DNA from: an uncultured Bartonella sp.
Lineage (GTDB): Bacteria > Pseudomonadota > Alphaproteobacteria > Rhizobiales > Rhizobiaceae
Length of the DNA: 64,000 nucleotides
Direction: 5' to 3'
Assembly: GCA_946481695.1 (NCBI GenBank)
Contig: CAMLON010000001.1
Span: forward strand, 1-64,000
The first letter of the stretch is position 1, and each line of letters starts with the position of its first letter. The notes beneath the pieces were generated by a model. The model had not been told where the DNA came from and did not search any database. It was given only the letters and a program-made list of their open reading frames with translations. The translations under genes were made by a program, and so were the position numbers. Shown piece by piece: positions 28,147-35,005 of the stretch.

Positions 28147-29184
28147 CTAGTTCTGGCGCTTCGATTGAACAGCAAGCGCCAGAAGTGCCTGCCGGATAAT
28201 CGGTTCGGCAAGAGCTGTATTTTGCCTGCTTTCAAGAACAGCTTTTTGTAGCCGTTCCATGGCTTCCGCAATCCGCTTCAAGGTCCAACGGTTGAGTGCC
28301 TGTTCCATGATCTTTTGTCGGCGAAAGAAAATAGGCGGACGTGCCGAAGCAATGGCCGAGGAGGGTGTCTTTCCCTCGACTTCCACTTGCTGGCGCAAAA
28401 GTTGCAATTGTTGGAATTGTCTCTCGGCTGCGCTTAATATCAAAAAAAGCGCGTTACCGGTTGCAACCTGACGGTCGAAACGGTTGTTGAAGCCGACGAG
28501 ATCACCAATGAGCACAGCATCAATCATTTCATCATAAGTGAGGCCGCTTACATCGCTGACGGCAGCTTTTACATCATCAAGTGTAATCTCGTCTTTACCC
28601 ATTGCGTAAAGGCAAAGCTTGTCCAATTCACTACGCGAGATAAGCCGGTCACCCCCCAGACTTTCTTTGAGCCATTTTCTTGCTTCAAGCGAAATAGCAA
28701 GGTGATATTCACCAAGAACCTCGTCGATCAGCCCTTCAAGCGAGCGTGCATCATCGGCATAACAGGGAAGCGCCATGGCTGACGCTGCCGTTTCCACAGC
28801 CGAGCGCAAACCGGCACCTTTTTTAAGGTCTCCGGCTTCTATCATCAGATAAACGTTTTCAAGGCCGGTTTTTGCAAGTTTTTTGATAACTTCGGTGAGA
28901 TTTCGTCCATTGCCGGCGTTTTTTATCGAGATGAGCCGCTTTCCGCCAAACAGCGAAACCGTATGGGCTTCGTCAAGAAGACGCGTAGGGTCACGTTCAA
29001 GATCGGCCGCTTCAAGCCTGATATTGGAAAACGGGTCATCAAGTTTGACACCGGTGAGCTTGGCAAATTTCGACGCCCGTTCGGAAACAAGCCCCTTATC
29101 GGGACCGTAAATCAGAACAATGGGGTATTGCGCTTGTAAACGTGAAAGGAAACCGTCGACCTCATGAGCTTTTTTCTGCGCCAT
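28147..29184 (-). CDS. holA: DNA polymerase III delta subunit
   Basis: 345-residue clamp-loader subunit that opens the beta clamp. The beginning fits HolA (VLIYGPDKGLVSERA near 18-32), and the C-terminal helical collar region with FFRRQKIMEQALNRW is typical. In many relatives the gene follows leuS and lptE; here the upstream neighbour is an ABC importer ATPase whose stop is one base from this start, so the usual order is changed. Confidence 0.9.
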   Translation of the reverse strand: MAQKKAHEVDGFLSRLQAQYPIVLIYGPDKGLVSERASKFAKLTGVKLDDPFSNIRLEAADLERDPTRLLDEAHTVSLFGGKRLISIKNAGNGRNLTEVIKKLAKTGLENVYLMIEAGDLKKGAGLRSAVETAASAMALPCYADDARSLEGLIDEVLGEYHLAISLEARKWLKESLGGDRLISRSELDKLCLYAMGKDEITLDDVKAAVSDVSGLTYDEMIDAVLIGDLVGFNNRFDRQVATGNALFLILSAAERQFQQLQLLRQQVEVEGKTPSSAIASARPPIFFRRQKIMEQALNRWTLKRIAEAMERLQKAVLESRQNTALAEPIIRQALLALAVQSKRQN

Positions 29185-29185
29185 G

Positions 29186-29980
29186 TTAATCCATCAGCAG
29201 CTTGTCATCGTCGAGCGCTTCACCTCTGACCTTCTGGAACATGCCGACAAGGTCGCTCACATCAAGACCTTTGCGTTCTTCTTCGTGCACATCAAGTATT
29301 ACCTTTCCACCATGCAGCATAAAGGTACGATCACCATAATCAAGTGCCTGCCGCATAGAATGGGTAACCATCAAAGTGGTCAGATTATTTTCCTTGATAA
29401 CTTTTTCTGTAAGTTTCATGACAAATTCGGCCATTCCCGGATCAAGTGCGGCTGTGTGTTCGTCAAGCAGCAAAACATCGGCATCCGACAAGGTGGCCAT
29501 AATTAACGCCAAAGCCTGACGTTGCCCGCCCGAAAGACTGTCCATCCGGTTCTGGATGCGGTCTTCAAGTCCAAGACCGAGAGCAGCAATACGGGCGCGG
29601 AATATTTCGCGGTTTTCTTTTGTCAAAGCCGAACGCAACCCCCGCCTTTTCCCGCGACGGGCGGCAAGGGCAAGATTTTCTTCAATGGTGAGGGATCCGC
29701 AACTTCCAGCTAGCGGATCCTGAAAAACCCGTGCGATCATGCCTGCCCGTTCGGCTGTCGATTTTCTTGAAACATCAATATTGTTGATAATGACTTTGCC
29801 TTCATTGGGCAAAATATCTCCGGCAAGAACCCCAAGCATGGTCGATTTGCCGGCACCATTCGAGCCGATAATCGTTACAAAGCTGCCACGCTCTATTTTA
29901 AGGTTGAGATCAATAAGCGCCTGTTTTTCCAAGGGCGTTCCGGCTTTGAATGTTACGCCGATATGTTGCAGTTCAATCAT
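29186..29980 (-). CDS. ABC transporter ATP-binding protein (TrpXYZ/YtrX-type importer)
   Basis: 264 residues from the ATG at 29980, which overlaps the permease stop by eight bases; a longer frame lacks a better start. Walker A GSNGAGKST at 39-47, signature LSGGQRQALALIM near 143 and DVLLLDEHTAALD follow. It forms an importer with the permease and binding protein upstream (29973-31888). Such systems, with a PF04392-type binding protein, carry aromatic amino acids or other small compounds in studied cases; the substrate here is unknown. Confidence 0.88.
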   Translation of the reverse strand: MIELQHIGVTFKAGTPLEKQALIDLNLKIERGSFVTIIGSNGAGKSTMLGVLAGDILPNEGKVIINNIDVSRKSTAERAGMIARVFQDPLAGSCGSLTIEENLALAARRGKRRGLRSALTKENREIFRARIAALGLGLEDRIQNRMDSLSGGQRQALALIMATLSDADVLLLDEHTAALDPGMAEFVMKLTEKVIKENNLTTLMVTHSMRQALDYGDRTFMLHGGKVILDVHEEERKGLDVSDLVGMFQKVRGEALDDDKLLMD

Positions 29981-30869
29981 GCTTTTTTGCCCCCAGATAA
30001 TGCGGCAAAACAAGAGTCAATACCACAATCAAAGCGGTAATAAGCTGCAAGTCTGTCGATGTATCAATGCCAAGGCTACTGCCTTCAAATGCAAATTGCA
30101 CGGCAACACGATAAAGGACAGAACCGACAATGCAGCTTATGATAATCAGTAAAAGATTTCGGGTTCTGAACAATGTCTCGCCGATAATAACGGCAGCAAG
30201 CCCGAACACAATGGTTCCTGCACCTCCCGTTATGTCGGTGGCGATAGCGGTCTGGATATAAAGCGACCCGCCAAGAGCAACCAGAGCGTTGGATAATCCC
30301 ATACCGGCATAAATGAGAAGCGCGGTTTTGATTCCTTGAGCTTTCGCCATACGCTGATTCGTTCCGGTTGCCCGCATGGCAAGGCCGATTTCACTTTCCA
30401 GAAAACGCCAGACGAGAAAAGCAACAATGATGACGAGTATGCCAACAAAAAGCGGGCGGATAATCATATCCGGCAATCCGAACAGATTATAAAACGGTGT
30501 GAGCGCGGTATCTGCCAAACCCAGATTGACATTCGATACCCCCATAATTCCCATAATGCGAAGATTAATGGTGTAGAGCGCCGACATTGTCAAAATGGAT
30601 GCAAGGAGGTTCAGAATGCCGAATTTCAAATTCAAAAGTGCGGTAACAAGTCCGGCAATCATTCCGGCAACGAGTGCCGAAAACATGGCAAACCACGGAT
30701 TAAAACCACATAGAATCATAACACCGCAGACGGTCGAGCCTAACAGAAACGAACCGTCCACTGTCAAATCCGGAAAATCGAGAATCCGGAACGATAAATA
30801 GACTCCGATAGCGACAAACGCATAAACAAGCCCGAGCTCGACAGCACCGGTAAAGGCAAACATACTCAT
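29973..30869 (-). CDS. ABC transporter permease (branched-chain-type family)
   Basis: 298-residue membrane protein with eight or nine hydrophobic segments. The loop GLAMRATGTNQRMAKAQGI near 166-184 is the coupling region of LivH/TrpY-like permeases. It overlaps the ATPase gene by eight bases and lies 59 bp after the binding-protein gene. No second permease is present, so it probably works as a homodimer. Confidence 0.88.
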   Translation of the reverse strand: MSMFAFTGAVELGLVYAFVAIGVYLSFRILDFPDLTVDGSFLLGSTVCGVMILCGFNPWFAMFSALVAGMIAGLVTALLNLKFGILNLLASILTMSALYTINLRIMGIMGVSNVNLGLADTALTPFYNLFGLPDMIIRPLFVGILVIIVAFLVWRFLESEIGLAMRATGTNQRMAKAQGIKTALLIYAGMGLSNALVALGGSLYIQTAIATDITGGAGTIVFGLAAVIIGETLFRTRNLLLIIISCIVGSVLYRVAVQFAFEGSSLGIDTSTDLQLITALIVVLTLVLPHYLGAKKHD

Positions 30870-30928
30870 GAGGCAATTGCCCCGCTTGCAATTATGTCAG
30901 TATCGAAAAATTCCACCGTCAGGATACC

Positions 30929-31888
30929 TTATTTGTTGATAATTTTTGCAGCCCGATCAAGTACCGGTTGGGGAATCACAACCCCCATTTTTTCTGCAGC
31001 TTGAAGGTCAATCGCCACATTTTTTCCGTCCGGTATGACAACAGCGATGTCTGCGGGCTTTTCACCTTTTAAAATGCGGCCAACGAGTTTACCCGCCTCA
31101 AGCCCCGAATCATAATAATCGATTCCCTGGGCTGCAAAGGCGCCACGTCCAATCGAACTCGGATCAGCCGTAAAAAGCGGTGTTTTTGATTCGGCTGCTA
31201 CTTTTGTTGCCCCTTCAAGCACCGAGATAATTGTATTGTCTGTCGGTACATAAATCATATCGACTTTGCCGATAAGGGCGCGGGTTGCTGCCTGCACGTC
31301 GGATGATTTCGGTGCAGCCGAGGGAATAATCTCGATTCCTTCTTTTTCTGCAAGCTTTTTCAAAACATTCAAGGTCGAAACCGAATTGGCCTCGGCAGCA
31401 TTATAAAGGTAGCCGAGTTTTTTCAGATCAGGTTTGATTTCTTTCAAGAGCTTTATATGTTCTTCAACCGGCGAACGGTCGCATACACCGGTAATATTTC
31501 CACCGGGTTTCTCCATATCCGGTACGAGCTTTGCTTCTACAGGGTCTGAAACAGCCGAAAAAACAATCGGTATGTTTTTGGTTGCTGCAAGCATGGTTTG
31601 TGCCGAAGGCGTTGCAATGGAAACAATCACATCCGGCTTGTCACCGACAAATTGGCGGGCAATCTGGGTTGCTGTGGAAATGTTTCCTTGCGCTGATTGG
31701 AAGTTGAGAATGAGATTCTCGCCATTCTTGTAGCCCTCTTGTGCGAGGACGTCCTCTACGCCTTTGCGCACGGCATCCAAAGCCGGATGGGCAACAATCT
31801 GCGTAATATCGACTTTCACTTTATCGGCTGCAAATGAAAAATTTCCCAATGCCAGAATTGCTGCGGCTGCCAGAACCAAACGACGCAT
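30929..31888 (-). CDS. ABC transporter substrate-binding protein (PF04392 family)
   Basis: 319 residues from the ATG at 31888, chosen over a GTG two codons earlier because a GGGAGAAG ribosome site sits at the proper distance. A signal peptide of about 20 residues ends at NFSFAADK. The mature protein has the TrpX-like pattern: DITQIVAHPALDAVRKGVEDVL, then VSIATPSAQTMLAAT and FSAVSDPVEAKLV. Members bind tryptophan, phenylalanine or similar compounds; specificity is open here. First gene of the importer operon. Confidence 0.88.
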   Translation of the reverse strand: MRRLVLAAAAILALGNFSFAADKVKVDITQIVAHPALDAVRKGVEDVLAQEGYKNGENLILNFQSAQGNISTATQIARQFVGDKPDVIVSIATPSAQTMLAATKNIPIVFSAVSDPVEAKLVPDMEKPGGNITGVCDRSPVEEHIKLLKEIKPDLKKLGYLYNAAEANSVSTLNVLKKLAEKEGIEIIPSAAPKSSDVQAATRALIGKVDMIYVPTDNTIISVLEGATKVAAESKTPLFTADPSSIGRGAFAAQGIDYYDSGLEAGKLVGRILKGEKPADIAVVIPDGKNVAIDLQAAEKMGVVIPQPVLDRAAKIINK

Positions 31889-32006
31889 AATCACTTCTCC
31901 CTCTAAAACCTCTTAAAAGCTTTATTGGAGCCATGTCCGGAAATCAACATTTTCAACGATTTTTAAAGCATGAAAAACGAATATTGAAAGAATTTTATTT
32001 TTTATG

Positions 32007-32035
32007 TTGCAATCGTCGCAAGGTTGGGTCATATA
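32007..32035 (+). promoter_or_regulatory. Promoter of tRNA-Gly
   Basis: TTGCAA (32007-32012) and CATATA (32030-32035) are separated by 17 bases. Expected transcription start is near 32042, about 28 bases before the mature tRNA. Confidence 0.6.
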
Positions 32036-32069
32036 GGCACGACCGAAGCGAAGCGCTTCCGGTTTGTGA

Positions 32070-32144
32070 GCGGGTGTAGCTCAGGGGTAGAGCACAACCT
32101 TGCCAAGGTTGGGGTCGTGGGTTCGAATCCCATCGCCCGCTCCA
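32070..32144 (+). tRNA. tRNA-Gly (anticodon GCC)
   Basis: Complete cloverleaf: acceptor GCGGGTG / CGCCCGC, D arm GCTC...GAGC, anticodon arm CAACC-TTGCCAA-GGTTG with GCC anticodon, T arm with GTTCGAATC, discriminator T and an encoded CCA (32142-32144). The accessory genes begin directly downstream. No copy of the tRNA 3' end was found by eye in the rest of the island, so an attachment-site duplication is not shown. Confidence 0.97.
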
Positions 32145-32174
32145 ATAAATCTTGAGAGAATCAAGAATTAGACA

Positions 32175-32197
32175 AGCGCCGTAAGGCGCTTTTTGTT
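32175..32197 (+). terminator. Terminator of tRNA-Gly
   Basis: Six-base stem AGCGCC / GGCGCT with a GTAA tetraloop, followed by TTTTGTTT. Confidence 0.85.
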
Positions 32198-32690
32198 TAT
32201 GTAAAATCACGCCAAACCAATTCGGAACCAAATGAATTAAAATAAGCCATTTTGTTTGACCAGTTGTCGCGATTATAAACAGAAAGCAATACGAGAAATG
32301 GCTATCCAGGCGACTGCGGCTCCGTCTATGTTGTCTTTGAATTTTCTTTGTGCATCATTCTGTTGCCTACGCCATCTGTATGGGGTGGCATATTGGAAAA
32401 GTACCACTGCGATACTGAATGAACGCCATACAAAAAGCGGACAAACAGAATCACCCTTTCCATTGATTCAATGCAGACGTGAAGTTCATATCTGAAATTG
32501 GAAGCGGCGCAGGTGTGTGATCGCAAAAAGAATTATGTATTTTGTGTTATCACAATGAAAAATCTATATTTTATAGAATGATAATGACAACCTTAGATGA
32601 AATTTCGCTCAATACTATTTATTAAAGAGTCAAGCGATAAAATTCATAAAAACATCGTTATGCACAAAGGAACATTAAATATCCACAGTT
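32198..32690. other. Gene-free border between tRNA-Gly and the AbiF locus
   Basis: No supported gene. Open frames here are short and show no family features. The DNA becomes more AT-rich to the right, marking the change from core genome to accessory DNA. Confidence 0.5.
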
Positions 32691-32695
32691 TCGTA

Positions 32696-32726
32696 TTGAT
32701 TTTTGTTAGGCAATAATCCATATATA
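32696..32726 (+). promoter_or_regulatory. Promoter-like sequence before the AbiF-associated RNA
   Basis: TTGATT (32696-32701) is followed after 17 bases by CATATA (32719-32724); the overlapping TATATA (32721-32726) is another possible -10. A start near 32731-32734 would place the first base only a few nucleotides before the structured hairpin. The call rests on sequence match and position. Confidence 0.45.
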
Positions 32727-32731
32727 TCCTT

Positions 32732-32798
32732 AATAAGACCCGCCACGCCTCGGACAATGATTCGTCATTGAACTGCGCACCCAGGCGGGTTTTTTGCT
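32732..32798 (+). ncRNA. Structured small RNA upstream of abiF, candidate RNA antitoxin
   Basis: A compact fold directly upstream of the Abi_2 gene. Outer stem ACCCGCC (32738-32744) pairs with GGCGGGT (32784-32790) and is followed by a T-run, forming an intrinsic terminator. Inside it a second perfect stem CAATGA / TCATTG closes a TTCG tetraloop (32755-32770). The two arms between the stems (ten and thirteen bases, GC-rich) form an asymmetric internal loop that could bind protein. With the promoter-like sequence before it, the product would be about 60-65 nt. From general knowledge, conserved structured RNAs are found upstream of abiF-type genes and act as antitoxins in such loci; identity with that RNA class is inferred here from position and fold, not from an alignment. 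Confidence 0.7.
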
Positions 32799-32832
32799 TT
32801 TATAAACTTAAAAAATAGTTTAAGCAGTATTT

Positions 32833-33738
32833 ATGAAATTTATAAAACCGCCAATAAGTATAGATGAACAAATAATACTCTTAAAAAAGCGTGGCATGTT
32901 GATTCATGACTATGATCGAGCCGTGCATTATCTAAAACATATAAGTTATTATAGATTGCGTGCATACTGGTTACCTTTCGAGATAAAATGCGATGTTCCT
33001 GATGAGCATGCTTTTAAGGAAGGAACTTCTTTTGAGGATGTTGTCGATTTATATGTTTTTGATAGAGAATTACGTCTTTTAATAATGGATGCTGTCGAGC
33101 GTATTGAAGTTTCAGTACGTGCTTCATGGGCTTATTATTTAGCCACTACGTATGGAGCGCATGGTTATTTAGACCGAAATCTTTATGCAAAGCCTACTCA
33201 CTATGATGAAGCTTGTTCATTATTGATTAATGAAATAAAGAGATCAAAGGATACATTTATTGAACATTATAAAAATAAATATGGTGACCCAACGGAGCCT
33301 CCAATCTGGATGACTGCCGAAGTAATATCTTTAGGGCAATTGTCAAAATGGATTGCGAATTTGAAGTTCCGGAAAGATAGGCAATTAATTGCTGAAAATT
33401 TTAAATTAGATGAAAAAGTGTTTGTATCTATAATTCACCATCTCGCCTATATAAGGAATATATGTGCTCATCATGGTAGATTATGGAATAAAATATTTAC
33501 CGTCACCATGACAATACCTAATTATCCTGATTATTTGAATATTTCAATGAATAGTAAAAATTTAAAAAACATTTACAATACATTATGTATTATAAATTAC
33601 CTATTAAAAATAACTGATCCTAATACACAATGGAAAAACAAGTTATATGAATTACTTGGCCGATCAAATGTTGATCTAAAACCTATGGGCTTTCCTGATG
33701 ATTGGAAAACATTTCCAATTTGGAAAATTGATATGTAA
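32833..33738 (+). CDS. abiF: Abi_2/AbiF-family HEPN protein (abortive infection toxin)
   Basis: 301 residues of the Abi_2 family (AbiD/AbiF type). Seen: the N-terminal signature LLKKRGMLIHDYDRAVHYLKHISYYRLRAYW (about 16-46, split here by dots of weaker match), VERIEVSVRASWAYYL near 88-103, and the HEPN motif RNICAH (R208 to H213, R-x4-H) in AYIRNICAHHGRLWN. HEPN domains with this motif are usually RNases. The gene has distinctly lower GC than its neighbours and no good ribosome site before the ATG, so low translation is expected. It begins 43 bp after the RNA terminator; toxin expression may depend on read-through. A role in phage defence is inferred from family and island context. Confidence 0.85.
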   Translation: MKFIKPPISIDEQIILLKKRGMLIHDYDRAVHYLKHISYYRLRAYWLPFEIKCDVPDEHAFKEGTSFEDVVDLYVFDRELRLLIMDAVERIEVSVRASWAYYLATTYGAHGYLDRNLYAKPTHYDEACSLLINEIKRSKDTFIEHYKNKYGDPTEPPIWMTAEVISLGQLSKWIANLKFRKDRQLIAENFKLDEKVFVSIIHHLAYIRNICAHHGRLWNKIFTVTMTIPNYPDYLNISMNSKNLKNIYNTLCIINYLLKITDPNTQWKNKLYELLGRSNVDLKPMGFPDDWKTFPIWKIDM

Positions 33739-33962
33739 CATCTGTGAGCCGTGTAACACCATAAAAATAACATTGGTTATTGTCCAAAAGCATGTGACTT
33801 TGTCGGGAATATCAATGCTCATCCTCAAGATCTTTGCAACTATCAAAACAACCTGTTATTGAACTTATGAATGTGGTTGCTATGTAGAAAACAGTTCTCT
33901 TTAAAAAAACGCAATCAGCCGCGAGAAATCGGGTTTGCTGTTCTAAACAGGAAAAACACATA

Positions 33963-34667
33963 ATGACCAAAAAAATTACGCAATTTTCCGGAATCAATGC
34001 CCTGATGGGAGGCGTTTTTGAAGGTTTATTTCCCATATCGGAGATAAAAAAGCATGGTCATTTCGGTTTGGGCTGTTCTGACGGTTTGACAGGGGAAGTC
34101 ATTATAGATTGTTGTCATTTTCTTGATGCCAAGGGCAATAAGCCATTGCGCATAATGGATGATAACGAAAAAATGCCTTTTGCCCAGATTACGACTTTCG
34201 AGCCTGAAGCAAGTTTTGAAATTTCACAGATATCGAAAGCTACTTTATATCAGGAATTATCCAGACATCTGAAGTTTGACAATGTATTTCTGGCGCTGAA
34301 ATTGGAAGGCAAATTCGACCATTTGAAAGTGAGAAGGCCGAGAGAGCTTCAGCAACGCTTCAAGAATGCATTGGAAGTTGCAGAACATCAAATTGTTGAG
34401 GATGTCGAAGATGTCGAAGGAGAACTGATCGGATTCTGGACTCCGGAATTTTTCCAGAACATTTCGGTTGCCGGTTTTCATCTTCATTTCATTGATAAAA
34501 GCAAAACATCGGGCGGGCATGTCATTGATTTTTCAATCGAACAAGGCACTTTGGCATACGAGGTGAAATACGGGTTGGATATCGAGCTATCAGACAAGAG
34601 AGCCTATCTCGACCATGATCTGAAAATTGCCGATATGGATAAAATTATCAAAAAAGTTGAAAATTGA
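33963..34667 (+). CDS. Alpha-acetolactate decarboxylase
   Basis: 234 residues. Converts 2-acetolactate to acetoin. Family features are clear: ALMGGVFEGLFPISEIKKHG (about 13-32), FGLGCSDGLTGEVII, PFAQITTFEP, and the metal site GFHLHF...GGHVIDF with H173, H175 and H186 in the same spacing as the known zinc ligands; LIGFWTPEFF precedes it. No signal peptide. No acetolactate synthase or butanediol dehydrogenase gene lies near, so it would draw acetolactate from valine/isoleucine synthesis. It sits between two defence genes and is probably a transferred cargo gene. The ribosome site AGGAAA precedes the ATG. Confidence 0.88.
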   Translation: MTKKITQFSGINALMGGVFEGLFPISEIKKHGHFGLGCSDGLTGEVIIDCCHFLDAKGNKPLRIMDDNEKMPFAQITTFEPEASFEISQISKATLYQELSRHLKFDNVFLALKLEGKFDHLKVRRPRELQQRFKNALEVAEHQIVEDVEDVEGELIGFWTPEFFQNISVAGFHLHFIDKSKTSGGHVIDFSIEQGTLAYEVKYGLDIELSDKRAYLDHDLKIADMDKIIKKVEN

Positions 34668-35005
34668 GTGTTTTATAGAGTGATGCCGTGAGGACAAAAA
34701 TCGGGAAAGCCTTTTATAGCCGGAAGAGGTGCATGATCCGGATGAAATTGGCTTATCTAATATGCTCTTGATCCGGATCACTTTTCATTAAAACAGTTTG
34801 TCTGAAGCATAAGGTTATCAATCGGACTCATTGCCGATCATCCGGTTAGCCGTCATTGACGGGTTCAATCCGTTATCGGAAAACGCGCAATTTATATTTG
34901 CGACGATGCGGCTATCTGTGATTTAATTTTTGTCCAAAACTGTTAAAACATAGACAACAAGTTCCATTTCGTTTAAGCCGGAAAGACTACCGGGGAGAAC
35001 AGAAA
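34668..35005. other. Gene-free stretch with GATCCGGAT repeats
   Basis: No gene is seen. GATCCGGAT occurs at 34735-34743 and again within GATCCGGATC at 34770-34779, in a context (ATGATCCGGAT, CTTGATCCGGATCA) resembling intergenic repeats common in Rhizobiales. The AGAACAG-type sequence just before 35006 contains the ribosome site GGGGAGAA of the next gene. Confidence 0.4.

Noticed and set aside
32256..32495. 79-codon open frame after tRNA-Gly
   Set aside because: No ribosome site, no family features and odd composition; likely chance.
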